Shown here one piece after another: positions 16,975 to 25,635 of a stretch of DNA of 64,000 nucleotides. The DNA is taken from NCBI RefSeq assembly GCF_004365705.1, contig NZ_SOBN01000002.1, positions 806,001 to 870,000 of the forward strand, written 5' to 3'. The position numbers were made by a program, and so were the translations under genes. The stretch's first letter is position 1; each line of letters starts with the position of its first letter. The notes under the pieces were generated by a model that did no database searches, was not told where the DNA came from, and was given only the letters and a program-made list of their open reading frames with translations. The DNA is from Streptomyces sp. 846.5. Lineage in GTDB: Bacteria; Actinomycetota; Actinomycetes; Streptomycetales; Streptomycetaceae.

Positions 16975-18222
16975 CTAGGAGGGCGAGCTGAAGGGGTTCG
17001 TCGTATCCGTCGAGGCCGCCGGAGCAGGCGCCGGCACCAGCGAGGAGGAGGACGGCGAACCCGACGGCGAACCCGACGGTGAGCCGGAGGGCGAACCGGA
17101 GGGTGAGGGCGACGGCGAGGGCGAGGACGACGGCGAGGAGGAGGCAGAGCCCGACGTCGAGGCCGACCCGGACGTGCTCGTCGAGACGCTGGGCCCGGCG
17201 CTGGTGCTCGGGGGCGGCATCCGGTGGTCCGCGTCGCCCTCGCTGCCCCTGGGTCGGCCGAACCACTGGCCGGTCTCCGGGTTCACCAGCACGATCACCG
17301 TCAACTCGACCTCCGAGGGCACGACGACCACGGTGTTCCCGGGCTCGAACGAGGCCCACCTGGTCCCCTCGAACCTGGTCGAGGAGTCGTCGGCCAGCGG
17401 TGCCAGCAGGGGGTTCCCGCAGGCGCAGCGCACCCGCGGCAGTCCGTGGGCGTCGATCAGCACAGCGGTGCCGCCCTGCAGCACGGACTGGAAACTGGTC
17501 GCGGCGCCGTTGCTGAAGCCGTGGTTGGTGACCCGGGTGTCCAGTCGCAGCACCACCGGGGTGAGCGTGCGCAGATAGGACGGGACGGCCGAGGAGTCGA
17601 TGCCCTCAACGCCGGCCCAGGCCTTCGCCTTGTCCGGGTGGGCGGTGAGGAAGGCGGACAACTGGGCCACATCGCAGCTGGAGAGCCGCTCGGTGCCGCC
17701 GTAGAGGCCCACCGCGGAGCCCTGGTAGCGGAGGGTGCCCGCAGCGGCGGTCGCCGCAGTGGAGTTCGCGGCCGAGGGTGTCGCCGAGACGGTCTCCGCT
17801 CTGGCGACCGAGGCGGTGAAGGGCGCGGGGCCCGCGCTGCCGACGGACTGCAGGGCGACGTCCTGGGCGGCCTGCGCGGTCTTCGGCGACCGGTTGGTCA
17901 GCACCACCGCGAGTACCGCCGCGACGGCCGCGACCCCGGCGACCAGCGCGATTCCCCGCACGCTGCGCCACCACGGACGCCGCGGACCGCCGGACGAGGC
18001 CGCCGACAGCCGCCGGTCACCCGGGGGCTGTGACGGCGGACCGGAGATCTCGGTGGGCGGCCCCCAGTCCGGCGATGAGCCCTGACCGGAGCCGGACCCG
18101 GGCCTCGGGGACTGACCCGACGGCGGCGGGCTGGACGACGGCCCGGAGAGCGGGCCGGACGGAGGGCCCGACGGCGGCTGGGACGGTCGGCCGGACGGGT
18201 CGGACGGGGGTTGGGAACTCAC
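16975..18222 (-). CDS. DUF6777 domain membrane protein
   Basis: A 415-residue protein. GTG at 18222 has GGAGG 8 bases upstream. Residues 1-75 are a Pro/Ser/Gly-rich cytoplasmic tail, followed by one transmembrane helix (GIALVAGVAAVAAVLAVVL). The external domain (about 110-320) shows LSSCDVAQLSAFL, VLRLDTRVTNHGFSNGAAT, and RVRCACGNPLL, which I take as DUF6777. The C-terminus is a Ser/Pro/Gly low-complexity tail (17000-17170) whose repeated GSPS units make the DNA repetitive. Function unknown; likely envelope. It is divergent from the streptophobe gene and upstream of the amidase gene. Confidence 0.85.
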   Translation of the reverse strand: MSSQPPSDPSGRPSQPPSGPPSGPLSGPSSSPPPSGQSPRPGSGSGQGSSPDWGPPTEISGPPSQPPGDRRLSAASSGGPRRPWWRSVRGIALVAGVAAVAAVLAVVLTNRSPKTAQAAQDVALQSVGSAGPAPFTASVARAETVSATPSAANSTAATAAAGTLRYQGSAVGLYGGTERLSSCDVAQLSAFLTAHPDKAKAWAGVEGIDSSAVPSYLRTLTPVVLRLDTRVTNHGFSNGAATSFQSVLQGGTAVLIDAHGLPRVRCACGNPLLAPLADDSSTRFEGTRWASFEPGNTVVVVPSEVELTVIVLVNPETGQWFGRPRGSEGDADHRMPPPSTSAGPSVSTSTSGSASTSGSASSSPSSSPSPSPSPSGSPSGSPSGSPSGSPSSSSLVPAPAPAASTDTTNPFSSPS

Positions 18223-18439
18223 GAGCCCTGCCTCCACTACCTGGAAGACCCACGCCACTTCCCATGGCGCCGGTTGCGCCCCCCGGTCCTGCCGTGATCA
18301 CCACGTCCATTGTCTGCGCCGCCTCCGGGGCGGCCGCAACCGCAGCGGCGCCAGCCCGGTCACCCGGCTCGCCGAACTCCACAGCGTGGCCGAAGCTGAG
18401 ATCCGGAAGCGGCCCACACCACCACCGACAGGAGCCGGC

Positions 18440-19759
18440 GTGCAGCACAGCGACGTTCCCCGGCCACCCGCGGGGGTACTGCGCGGCTGGGTGGCGGCCC
18501 TGGGCACGGTGGCCGCGACGCTGCTGGCGATGGGTGCCACGGCCGCCGTCGGGCTCTGGCTGGCCGAGGCCGGATCGCTGCCGCACGGGGCGTTCGCGGC
18601 CGTGCTCGCGGCCACGGTGCTGATGGCGCTCGGCGCTCCGGTGACCATGGACGGCAGCGCCGGATTCCTCGCCCAGGCCCACGCCGGCATCGCCGCCCTG
18701 CCGCTGACGGTGAGTCTGGTCGGCGCGCTGGTCGCGGCCGTCTGCTTTCTGCGCCCGCTGCGCTTCCGGGCCACGGCCCACGGCGGCGAGCTGCTCGGCG
18801 CGGTGGCCCGGACGGCGCTGCTGTGGCTGGCGGCGCTGCTGCTGCTCGCCTGGGCGGCCCGGCACACGTTCACCGTGTCCTCGACCGGCAACGGACTGGC
18901 CGACACGATCGGTTCCGCCATCGGAGTGACCCCGACCGTGGGTTTCCGGGTGGGCCTGCCCGCCGCCGCGGGCTGGGGCCTGCTGTGGCTGCTGGTCGTG
19001 CTGGTTCTGGCCTTCGCGGTCTCGCGCCGCGCGCCCCTGCCCGGCGGGCTGCTGCGGCTGAGGGCGGCCGTCCAGCCGTGCGCCGCCGCGATGCTTCTGC
19101 TGCTGCTCGGCTATGCGGTCCTGGGAGCAGTCGCGGGGGTGGTCACCGCCCTCACCCACGGCCCGGCCCGGTCCACCCTCGCCGTGGTCCTCCTCGCCGT
19201 GCCCAACCTCGCCTGGCTGGCCCTGGGCATCGGCCTGGGCGCCGCCTGGCACGGCCATGTGCACGGCAGCATCGGGCTGCCCGTGCCCAAGGTCCTCTCC
19301 TCGGTCCTGCGGACCTCGGGCAACGCCGACACCACGCTCGACCTGAGCACGCTGGCCCGCTTCGACGACCGGGTCTGGGCGCTGCCGGTCCTGGCGGCGT
19401 GCCTGCTGGTCGCGGCCGTTGCCGTGACGGCGGCGCGGGCGCACGCCCGGCCCCGCCCCTGGCAGCACGCGCTGAGGACGGGCGCAGCGCTGGCGGTCAC
19501 CATGCTGCTGGTGGGGCTGGCGACGCGGATCTCGGCCGGTTACGGGATGTCGCTGCTGGGGGTCGGCGACGCCGGCGACCTCGCCGCGCTGACGGGCGGC
19601 GGCTCCGGCGGCGGAAGCCCGGTCGCCGGGTCGCTCTTCCTGCGACCGGACCTGCTGCGGGCGGTGGCGCTGGGCGCCCTCTGGGGGACCGTGGCGGGGT
19701 TCCTCGGCAGCCTGCCGGCGGCGCGGATCAACCGCGAGCCGGACCTGCCGCCCCGGTGA
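18440..19759 (+). CDS. Streptophobe family multi-pass membrane protein
   Basis: A 439-residue, very hydrophobic protein with about 9-10 transmembrane segments (for example WVAALGTVAATLLAMG, LPLTVSLVGALVAAVC, LLWLAALLLLAWAAR). GTG at 18440 is chosen because AGGAG lies 7 bases upstream; an earlier in-frame GTG at 18386 has no binding site. The layout and the actinomycete context match proteins named streptophobe in public annotation; nothing is known of their role. The 3' end overlaps the 3' end of the convergent kinase gene by 32 bases. Confidence 0.8.
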   Translation: MQHSDVPRPPAGVLRGWVAALGTVAATLLAMGATAAVGLWLAEAGSLPHGAFAAVLAATVLMALGAPVTMDGSAGFLAQAHAGIAALPLTVSLVGALVAAVCFLRPLRFRATAHGGELLGAVARTALLWLAALLLLAWAARHTFTVSSTGNGLADTIGSAIGVTPTVGFRVGLPAAAGWGLLWLLVVLVLAFAVSRRAPLPGGLLRLRAAVQPCAAAMLLLLLGYAVLGAVAGVVTALTHGPARSTLAVVLLAVPNLAWLALGIGLGAAWHGHVHGSIGLPVPKVLSSVLRTSGNADTTLDLSTLARFDDRVWALPVLAACLLVAAVAVTAARAHARPRPWQHALRTGAALAVTMLLVGLATRISAGYGMSLLGVGDAGDLAALTGGGSGGGSPVAGSLFLRPDLLRAVALGALWGTVAGFLGSLPAARINREPDLPPR

Positions 19760-20750
19760 CGACGGCCGGGCCGCCCATGGCCGGGCCGACCGCGAAGACC
19801 GGCCGGGCCCAGGCCGGCGGCTCCGGCAGTCCGGTCACCGACCCGTCCAGTCTGGGGACCACCTGGGTCGGGGTCCGCTCCCCCGCGGGCGCCGGGGTCC
19901 GGCCCGCGTCGCGCAGCGCGGTGACGAAGCCCAGGCAGGTGGCGTACCGGTCCTCGGGGTCCTTGGCCAGCGCCTTGGCCAGCACCGGGTCCAGCGCCTC
20001 GGGCAGCTCGGCGCGGACGGTGCGGGGCGAGGGCGCGGGTTCGTGCACATGGGCCCAGAGCAGCGCCATGTCGTCGTCCCGCCGGAACGGCGGGGCCCCG
20101 GTCAGCGCCTCGAAGACCACGCATCCCAGGCTGTAGACGTCGCAGCGGCCGTCCACCGGGCGGCCGGAGATCTGCTCCGGCGCGACGTAGTCGACGGTGC
20201 CGACGAACTGGCCCAGGGTGGTGAACCCGGTCAGCGAGAGCGACTTCTTGGTCAGCCCGAAGTCCGTCAGGTAGACGTGCTCCGGATGGTCGCTGTCGGT
20301 CCCCTCGGCGACCAGGATGTTGCCGGGCTTGACGTCCCGGTGCACCAGGTCGTGGGCGTGCGCGGCGTCCAGCGCGGAGGCGACCTGGACGGCGATGCGG
20401 AGCGTCTGCCGGAGCGGCAGAGGCCCCTGCCGGTCCAGCAGGACGCGCAGGTCCATGCCCTGGACGTAGCACATGGCGATGTAGAGCACGCCCTCGGCCT
20501 CGCCCGCTTCGAAGACCGGGACGATGTTCGGGTGGTCGATGGCGGCCGCGACCCTGGACTCGTGGGCGAAGCGGCTGCGGAAGACGTCGTTCCGGGCCAG
20601 CTCGGGGGCCAGCAGCTTGACCGCCACCTTGCGGCCAAGACGGAGGTCCTCGGCCAGGTAGACCACGGCCATCCCGCCGCGGCCGAGCTCCCGTTCCAGC
20701 AGGTAGCCGGCGATCCGGCAGCCGATCATGCCGGTGTGCGCCGTGGTCAT
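19728..20750 (-). CDS. Ser/Thr protein kinase (Hanks type)
   Basis: A 340-residue kinase. The glycine loop is LGRGGMAVV near residue 22, the Lys is in VAVKLL, the catalytic loop is HRDVKPGN with D139, the metal-binding DFG is in LTDFGLTKK, and the activation end is APEQ. The catalytic domain ends near residue 280 and is followed by a Pro/Ala tail without a transmembrane helix, so the kinase is soluble, unlike PknB-type receptors. Its ATG overlaps the upstream SH3-like gene stop (ATGA), and both follow a two-FHA ABC transporter gene. FHA domains bind phosphothreonine, so the transporter is its probable target, as with mycobacterial PknF and Rv1747. Confidence 0.95.
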   Translation of the reverse strand: MTTAHTGMIGCRIAGYLLERELGRGGMAVVYLAEDLRLGRKVAVKLLAPELARNDVFRSRFAHESRVAAAIDHPNIVPVFEAGEAEGVLYIAMCYVQGMDLRVLLDRQGPLPLRQTLRIAVQVASALDAAHAHDLVHRDVKPGNILVAEGTDSDHPEHVYLTDFGLTKKSLSLTGFTTLGQFVGTVDYVAPEQISGRPVDGRCDVYSLGCVVFEALTGAPPFRRDDDMALLWAHVHEPAPSPRTVRAELPEALDPVLAKALAKDPEDRYATCLGFVTALRDAGRTPAPAGERTPTQVVPRLDGSVTGLPEPPAWARPVFAVGPAMGGPAVVTGAAGPARG

Positions 20751-21274
20751 CCGGGCTCACCCGGTTCGGTGACGTGAGGTGTGCCGTCCGGGGGCGCCTC
20801 GACGGTGGCGTAGGGCTGGAGCCTGGCGCCGTCGCAGTAGAACCAGCGGTCCCGCTCCAGGTCCAGCAGCCAGGCGGAGGTGCCGTCGACGACGGCGCCG
20901 AGCCGGAACCCGGCCGCCCGGCGCTGGAAGGACTCCAGGTCCAGCCGCCCGGCGGCGAGTTCCTCCACCAGGCCCCGGTAGGCCGCCAGTGCCAGTTCCA
21001 GCCTGGCCAACAACGGGCGCGGGTCCGTCATGGCGGTGAGCGGCTGCGACGCGCCGTCGGGGCTGCGCGGGAGGGCGACCAGTAGCCGGCCGTCCACCCA
21101 GGCGGCCCAGCCGTTGACGCAGACGACCCGGGTCCAGTCCCCGCGGCGCTCCAGCACCTGCACCGGCAGCAGCGGATCGAGCGCCGTCGAGGGCTGGGAC
21201 GGGTCCGGCCCCGCCCAGGTCGCCAGGCCCTCGGGCGGTGCCACATGCGTCGGCTGGAACTCCGCGGGGTTCAT
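20747..21274 (-). CDS. Hypothetical protein with SH3-like segment
   Basis: A 175-residue soluble protein. Residues 30-65 (LLPVQVLERRGDWTRVVCVNG, then WAAWVDGRLL) look like a bacterial SH3 fold. A helical middle (about 85-125) and a C-terminal segment with WLLDLERDRWFYCDG follow. No catalytic motif or signal peptide. It lies between the FHA-ABC transporter gene (10 bases upstream) and the kinase gene (4-base overlap), so it is likely an adaptor or regulatory partner in that module; this is inference from position. Confidence 0.75.
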   Translation of the reverse strand: MNPAEFQPTHVAPPEGLATWAGPDPSQPSTALDPLLPVQVLERRGDWTRVVCVNGWAAWVDGRLLVALPRSPDGASQPLTAMTDPRPLLARLELALAAYRGLVEELAAGRLDLESFQRRAAGFRLGAVVDGTSAWLLDLERDRWFYCDGARLQPYATVEAPPDGTPHVTEPGEPG

Positions 21275-21284
21275 CGGCGGGCCG

Positions 21285-23627
21285 CTAGCGACGCATGATC
21301 GTGGGTTCGCGCCTGCGCAGCAGGCGGGCGACCAGCAGTCCCAGCACCAGCGAGAGCAGCACCAGCATGCCCAGGTTCAGCAGCCAGACTCCGGCGCTGT
21401 GGGCGAACAGCGGATCGCTGGTCAGCGTGCCGGGAACGATCCGGTGCAGGTCGATGGTGCCCGCCATCGCCCCCAGTGCCCAGCGCGCGGGCACCAGCCA
21501 GGAGAGCTGGTTCAGCACCGGCACCCCGTTCAGCGGGAGCAGCGCACCGCAGAAGACCACCTGCACGATGGCGAGCAGCACCAGCAGCGGCATGGTGACC
21601 TCCTCCTTGCGCACCACGGCCGAGATCAGCAGGCCGAGCATCATCGCGGTGAACGACAGCAGCGCGACAGCCAGGGTGATCTCGATCAGCGGTGGCAGGA
21701 AGACTCCTCCCCCGCCCTGCGGGCGCAGTTTCACACCGATGAGGCCGACCATGGTGAGCACCACCGCCTGGACCACCGTCACCGTGCCGAGCACCACGAT
21801 CTTCGAGCACAGGTAAGCGGACCGGGACAGGCCGACGGCGCGTTCGCGCTGGTAGATCACCCGTTCCTTGACCAGTTCGCGCACCGCGTTGGCGGCGCCG
21901 GTGAGCACGCCGCCGACGCAGAGGATGAGCAGGGCGTTGAGCGCGGTGGTCTGGTCGAGCCGGCTGCCGGCCAGGGCGTGCGTCATGGCTCCCATCACGA
22001 AGGGGAGGGCGATCATGATGGCCAGGAAGGTGCGGTCCGCCGCCAGGGCCGCGGCGTAGCGGCGCACCAGGGTGCCGAGCTGGGACCCCCAGCTCTGCGC
22101 CTTCGGCGGGGGCAGCGTTGCTCTCGGGGAGGCGCCGACCTGCCCGGGCCGGCCCATCGCGGCGGCGATGTAGCGGCGGTAGGGGTCCGAGGCGCGGTAC
22201 TGGCCCGCCCAGTCCCGGTCCGCGTGCTGCTCGAAGGCCTCGAAGGCCGACGGCCACTCGCTGAAGCCGACAAACTCCAGGGTCTCTCCGGGAGGTCCGT
22301 AGAAGGCGATCCGGCCGCCGGGGGCGAGCAGCAGCAGCCGGTCGCAGACGTCCAGGCTGAGCACGCTGTGGGTGACGACGATGACGGTGCGCCCGTCGTC
22401 CGCCAGGTCCCGCAGCATGTGCATCACCGAGCGGTCCATGCCGGGGTCCAGACCGGAGGTCGGCTCGTCGAGGAAGAGCAGCGAGGGCTTGGTGAGCAGT
22501 TCCAGGGCGACGCTGACCCGCTTGCGCTGGCCTCCGGAGAGGCTGGAGATCACCTGGTCCGCGCGGGGTTCGAGGCCGAGCTCCCCGATCACCTCCTCGA
22601 CCCGGGCCCGCCGTTCGGACTCGGCGGTGTCCCCGGGGAAGCGCAGTTCGGCGGCGTAGCGCAGGGCGCGACGCACCGTCAGCTGGGTGTGCAGGATGTC
22701 GTCCTGCGGGACCAGGCCGATGCGCTGGCGCAGCTCGGCGTAGTCCCGGTAGAGGTCCCGGCCGTCGTAGCGGACGGTGCCCTCGTCTGCGGGTCGCAGC
22801 CCGGTGAGCGCGTTGAGCAGGGTGGACTTCCCGGCGCCGCTGGGACCGGCCACGGCCAGCAGGCACTTCTGCGCCACCGGGAAGGAGACCCGGTCCAGCA
22901 GGGTCCGCCCGTCGCCCACCCGGACCACCAGGCCCTGGACGTCCAGCGAGACCTCGCCGTCGTCCACGAACTCCTGGAGTTCGTCGCCGACCAGGCAGAA
23001 CACGGAGTGCCCGATGCCGATCAGGTCGCCCGCCCCGACCAGGGAGTAGACCACCGGGGCGCCGTTGAGGTAGGTGCCGTTGTGGCTCCCCAGGTCGACG
23101 ATCGCGTAGCGGCCCTGCGGCACGGCGCGCAGCTCGGCATGGTGCCGGGAGACCGCGAGGTCCTCGACGACCAGGTCGTTGTCGACGGCGCGCCCGATCC
23201 GGATGGTCCGCTCCGGCAGGCTGCGGATCGTGGTCGGCTGGCGGTAGGAGCCGGTGATGGACGTCAGCGCCGAGGGTGACCGCGAGGGTGCCGCCGTTGT
23301 CGGCGTCGGGAGGAGACTGAGCGCGGCCCGGGGCCCGTCGACGGCGTTGCCGAAGCGCACCACGCTGCCGGGGCCGACGTCGAGATGCCGCACCAGGCGG
23401 CCGTCGGCGAACGTGCCGTTGGTGCTCCCGGCGTCGTCGAGCATCCAGTGGCCGTCCCCGACGTGCAGGACGGCGTGGTGCCAGGAAACCCGGGGGTCCG
23501 CCAACATGATGTCGCTCAGCGGGTCACGACCGACCTGGTACGAGCGGCTCGGGCTGATCAGCTGCGAGTCGCCGTCGGTCTCCAGAAGGAGCTGTGGCGC
23601 GTTGGGCGCGATAAGTCGCTCTCCCAT
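21285..23627 (-). CDS. ABC transporter with two FHA domains (Rv1747-like, ABCG-type half plus ABC-2 membrane domain)
   Basis: A 780-residue protein. Two FHA domains come first: about 20-100 (VGRDPLSD, then VSWHHA and STNGTF) and about 140-220 (IGRAVDND, SRHHAEL, SHNGTYLN). The ATPase follows (about 230-450): Walker A GPSGAGKST with K267, signature LSGGQRKRVSVALELL and Walker B LLFLDEPTSGLDP. The rest (about 525-770) is an ABC-2 membrane domain with six helices. Domain order equals mycobacterial Rv1747, an exporter of cell-envelope lipid or glycolipid whose FHA domains are controlled by a Ser/Thr kinase. It heads the operon with the SH3-like and kinase genes. A -10 box seven bases before the ATG suggests a leaderless message. 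Confidence 0.96.
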   Translation of the reverse strand: MGERLIAPNAPQLLLETDGDSQLISPSRSYQVGRDPLSDIMLADPRVSWHHAVLHVGDGHWMLDDAGSTNGTFADGRLVRHLDVGPGSVVRFGNAVDGPRAALSLLPTPTTAAPSRSPSALTSITGSYRQPTTIRSLPERTIRIGRAVDNDLVVEDLAVSRHHAELRAVPQGRYAIVDLGSHNGTYLNGAPVVYSLVGAGDLIGIGHSVFCLVGDELQEFVDDGEVSLDVQGLVVRVGDGRTLLDRVSFPVAQKCLLAVAGPSGAGKSTLLNALTGLRPADEGTVRYDGRDLYRDYAELRQRIGLVPQDDILHTQLTVRRALRYAAELRFPGDTAESERRARVEEVIGELGLEPRADQVISSLSGGQRKRVSVALELLTKPSLLFLDEPTSGLDPGMDRSVMHMLRDLADDGRTVIVVTHSVLSLDVCDRLLLLAPGGRIAFYGPPGETLEFVGFSEWPSAFEAFEQHADRDWAGQYRASDPYRRYIAAAMGRPGQVGASPRATLPPPKAQSWGSQLGTLVRRYAAALAADRTFLAIMIALPFVMGAMTHALAGSRLDQTTALNALLILCVGGVLTGAANAVRELVKERVIYQRERAVGLSRSAYLCSKIVVLGTVTVVQAVVLTMVGLIGVKLRPQGGGGVFLPPLIEITLAVALLSFTAMMLGLLISAVVRKEEVTMPLLVLLAIVQVVFCGALLPLNGVPVLNQLSWLVPARWALGAMAGTIDLHRIVPGTLTSDPLFAHSAGVWLLNLGMLVLLSLVLGLLVARLLRRREPTIMRR

Positions 23628-23634
23628 GCACGAA

Positions 23635-23640
23635 ATTCTA
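23635..23640 (-). promoter_or_regulatory. -10 box of the FHA-ABC transporter operon
   Basis: On the minus strand TAGAAT stands 7 bases before the ATG at 23627, implying transcription from about the start codon. No ribosome binding site lies between. A clear -35 element is not seen. Confidence 0.45.
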
Positions 23641-23670
23641 CGTCCGGGCCGGTGGGCCTGCCCGGGCGGC

Positions 23671-23720
23671 GCACGTGGACCCCACCACCGCTTCTGCCGG
23701 GCGGCATGGGGTCCACGTGC
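23671..23720. promoter_or_regulatory. 13-bp inverted repeat with CACGTG core upstream of the FHA-ABC operon
   Basis: GCACGTGGACCCC (23671-23683) is matched perfectly by GGGGTCCACGTGC (23708-23720) across a 24-base spacer. Both arms are bordered on the same side by copies of CCCGGGCGGC (23661 and 23720), with a third close copy in the spacer. It lies 45-95 bases before the start of the transporter gene. It could be an operator pair or the terminator of the upstream DUF2142 gene; the long spacer favours protein binding. Confidence 0.5.
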
Positions 23721-23831
23721 CCGGGCGGCGGGTTGCGACCGGCGCCGTCCGGGCGCCTCAAGGGTGGCACGTACACGTCAGACAATTCAATCCCTCGCGT
23801 ACGATTCCTTCCCACCGCTCGCGCACGGCCG

Positions 23832-25439
23832 TTACAACTTCACCGCGGCCGACGCCGGCTCCGTCTGGAGCTGGAGCTGCGGCTGAGGCGGCGTCATCCG
23901 CCATACCAGCCAGCCCAGTACCACCAGCCCGACCAGGGCGGCCGCGAACGGCAGCTCCGGCCCCGAGGCCGGCAGCCAGCTGCCGGTGAACGGGTTCCAC
24001 GGCTGGACCGGCAGCGGGTTGCCCGCCCTGATGCCGTGCTGGTAGCGCAGCATCGCCGCATAGAAGGTGACGAACTGCAGCGGCAGCAGCAGCAGGACGT
24101 AGGCGCGGGTCAGCGTCCGCAGGTGCGCGTCGCTGAACACGCCCCGCTCGGCCAGGAGGTAGGCGCCCAGGATCGGCACGCCGAGGATGGCCGGCAGCCC
24201 GTAGCGGCCCTGGGAGAGGTACCAGCCCTGGCTTATCGGGCCTATGTCGCTGGCGAAGAGCAGCCCGAAGGTGCCGACGACCAGGATGCCCAGCCTGATT
24301 CGGTCGAGCTTTCGGGTCAGCGCCATGGCAGTGAAGATCAGGGCGCCGAAGGCGCAGAACCAGATCGGGAAGACGATCGCGGGCGGTGAGGTCTCGCCGA
24401 ATCCGACCAGCCCCACCATGCCCTTGACCAGGTACTCGCCCCGGTCCCAGACGTCCACGCTGAAGGAGGCGAAGGTCTTGTAGGCCAGCGACCGGCCGCC
24501 GGTGGTGGAGACCGCGTCGCCCGCCGGGTCCTGCCACACCGACCAGAGCACGCCCGCGACCACGGTGACCGCCACGAACGCGCCCCAGCGGCGGACCATG
24601 CGCAGGCGGGTCAGCCGGCGCAGCCGGTCCCGGGACATCCCCAGCGCGGCGACGCCGAAGATCAGGACCAGCCAGAGTATTCCGCCGAAGCGCACCGTGG
24701 CCACGATCGCCGCACCGAGCGCGGCCAGCCGGACCAGGGCGGCCGACCGCTGCCGTCCGTCGACCAGCAGCACCAGCGCGGTCCACAGCACGGCCGCGCC
24801 GCCGATCTCCAGGCCCGCCGGATTGATCGCGGGCGCCAGGTTCACCGCCACCGGGGTGAGCGCCACCAGCAGTCCGGCCAGCATGCGCCGGCCGCGCCGG
24901 GCCATCGCCGTGATCGCGAAGGCGGCCGCGAACAGGGCGCTGACCATCGCGTCGGACAGCAGTCTGGCCAGGTAGATCCCGGTGGAGTCGGGCCACAGCC
25001 GCAGTGGCTGGCCGACGATCACGTAGTAGATCGGGTTGTAGCGTGCGGCGCCCGAGGGGATCTCGACGATGGTGTGCTCGTCCTGCACCCGGCCGGCCGC
25101 CGGCGAGCAGCCGGCCGCTATCCCCGGGTCCTGCTGGAAGCAGGCGGCGCTGGCCGGGGCGTTGGGGGCGAGGCTCTTGGGCACCTTGATCAGCGGGGTG
25201 CCGTCCGACTGGGTGTCGCCGTTGAAGACGATCTGCCCCCCGGCGGCGGTGTAGGCCCGCGCCGCATGGCGCGCCTCGTCCGCGAAGCCGTCGTAGGGCA
25301 CGGCCAGGCCCCAGCCGATGCCGAGGACCAGGAAGCCGACGAAGGCCCACCAGAAGACACGGACAGGGGTCCACCGCTCCGGAGCCCGTTCGGGCTCGGC
25401 TACGGCAGTGGGGTTCGACCCGACAGCGGCGACAGCCAT
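23832..25439 (-). CDS. DUF2142 family membrane protein
   Basis: A 535-residue protein with about 11-12 transmembrane segments, starting at the ATG MAVAAVGSN with GAGGACC upstream. DUF2142 features include WGLAVPYDGFADEARH near residue 45, a large first external loop with cysteines, and RYNPIYYVIVGQP near residue 130, an arrangement like GT-C glycosyltransferase folds that use lipid-linked sugars. The acidic DE in GFADEARH may be the catalytic acidic motif. It would act at the membrane, perhaps on envelope glycans; no substrate can be named. It lies 196 bases downstream of the PBP gene. Confidence 0.88.
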   Translation of the reverse strand: MAVAAVGSNPTAVAEPERAPERWTPVRVFWWAFVGFLVLGIGWGLAVPYDGFADEARHAARAYTAAGGQIVFNGDTQSDGTPLIKVPKSLAPNAPASAACFQQDPGIAAGCSPAAGRVQDEHTIVEIPSGAARYNPIYYVIVGQPLRLWPDSTGIYLARLLSDAMVSALFAAAFAITAMARRGRRMLAGLLVALTPVAVNLAPAINPAGLEIGGAAVLWTALVLLVDGRQRSAALVRLAALGAAIVATVRFGGILWLVLIFGVAALGMSRDRLRRLTRLRMVRRWGAFVAVTVVAGVLWSVWQDPAGDAVSTTGGRSLAYKTFASFSVDVWDRGEYLVKGMVGLVGFGETSPPAIVFPIWFCAFGALIFTAMALTRKLDRIRLGILVVGTFGLLFASDIGPISQGWYLSQGRYGLPAILGVPILGAYLLAERGVFSDAHLRTLTRAYVLLLLPLQFVTFYAAMLRYQHGIRAGNPLPVQPWNPFTGSWLPASGPELPFAAALVGLVVLGWLVWRMTPPQPQLQLQTEPASAAVKL

Positions 25440-25635
25440 GGTCCTCGACAATCCGAATCCGCTACAACCTGGGGACGTGTGGCACGACAGGACCGATACG
25501 CAGATCAGACAAGCTTTCGGCCGAGTCGGGCAGACGATACACCGACCGCCTGGGAGCACTCGGGGAACCTCATGTTCCGGTCGGCATTTGTTCACCCTGC
25601 CGCCTTCCGCACGACCGTCCGCACAACCGTCTGCA

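Noticed and set aside
17000..17200. Tandem short repeats resembling a minisatellite
   Set aside because: They encode the GSPS/Ser-rich tail of the DUF6777 protein in frame, so they are coding low-complexity sequence.
18386..18439. Earlier GTG start for the streptophobe gene
   Set aside because: No ribosome binding site; AGGAG is placed correctly for the GTG at 18440.
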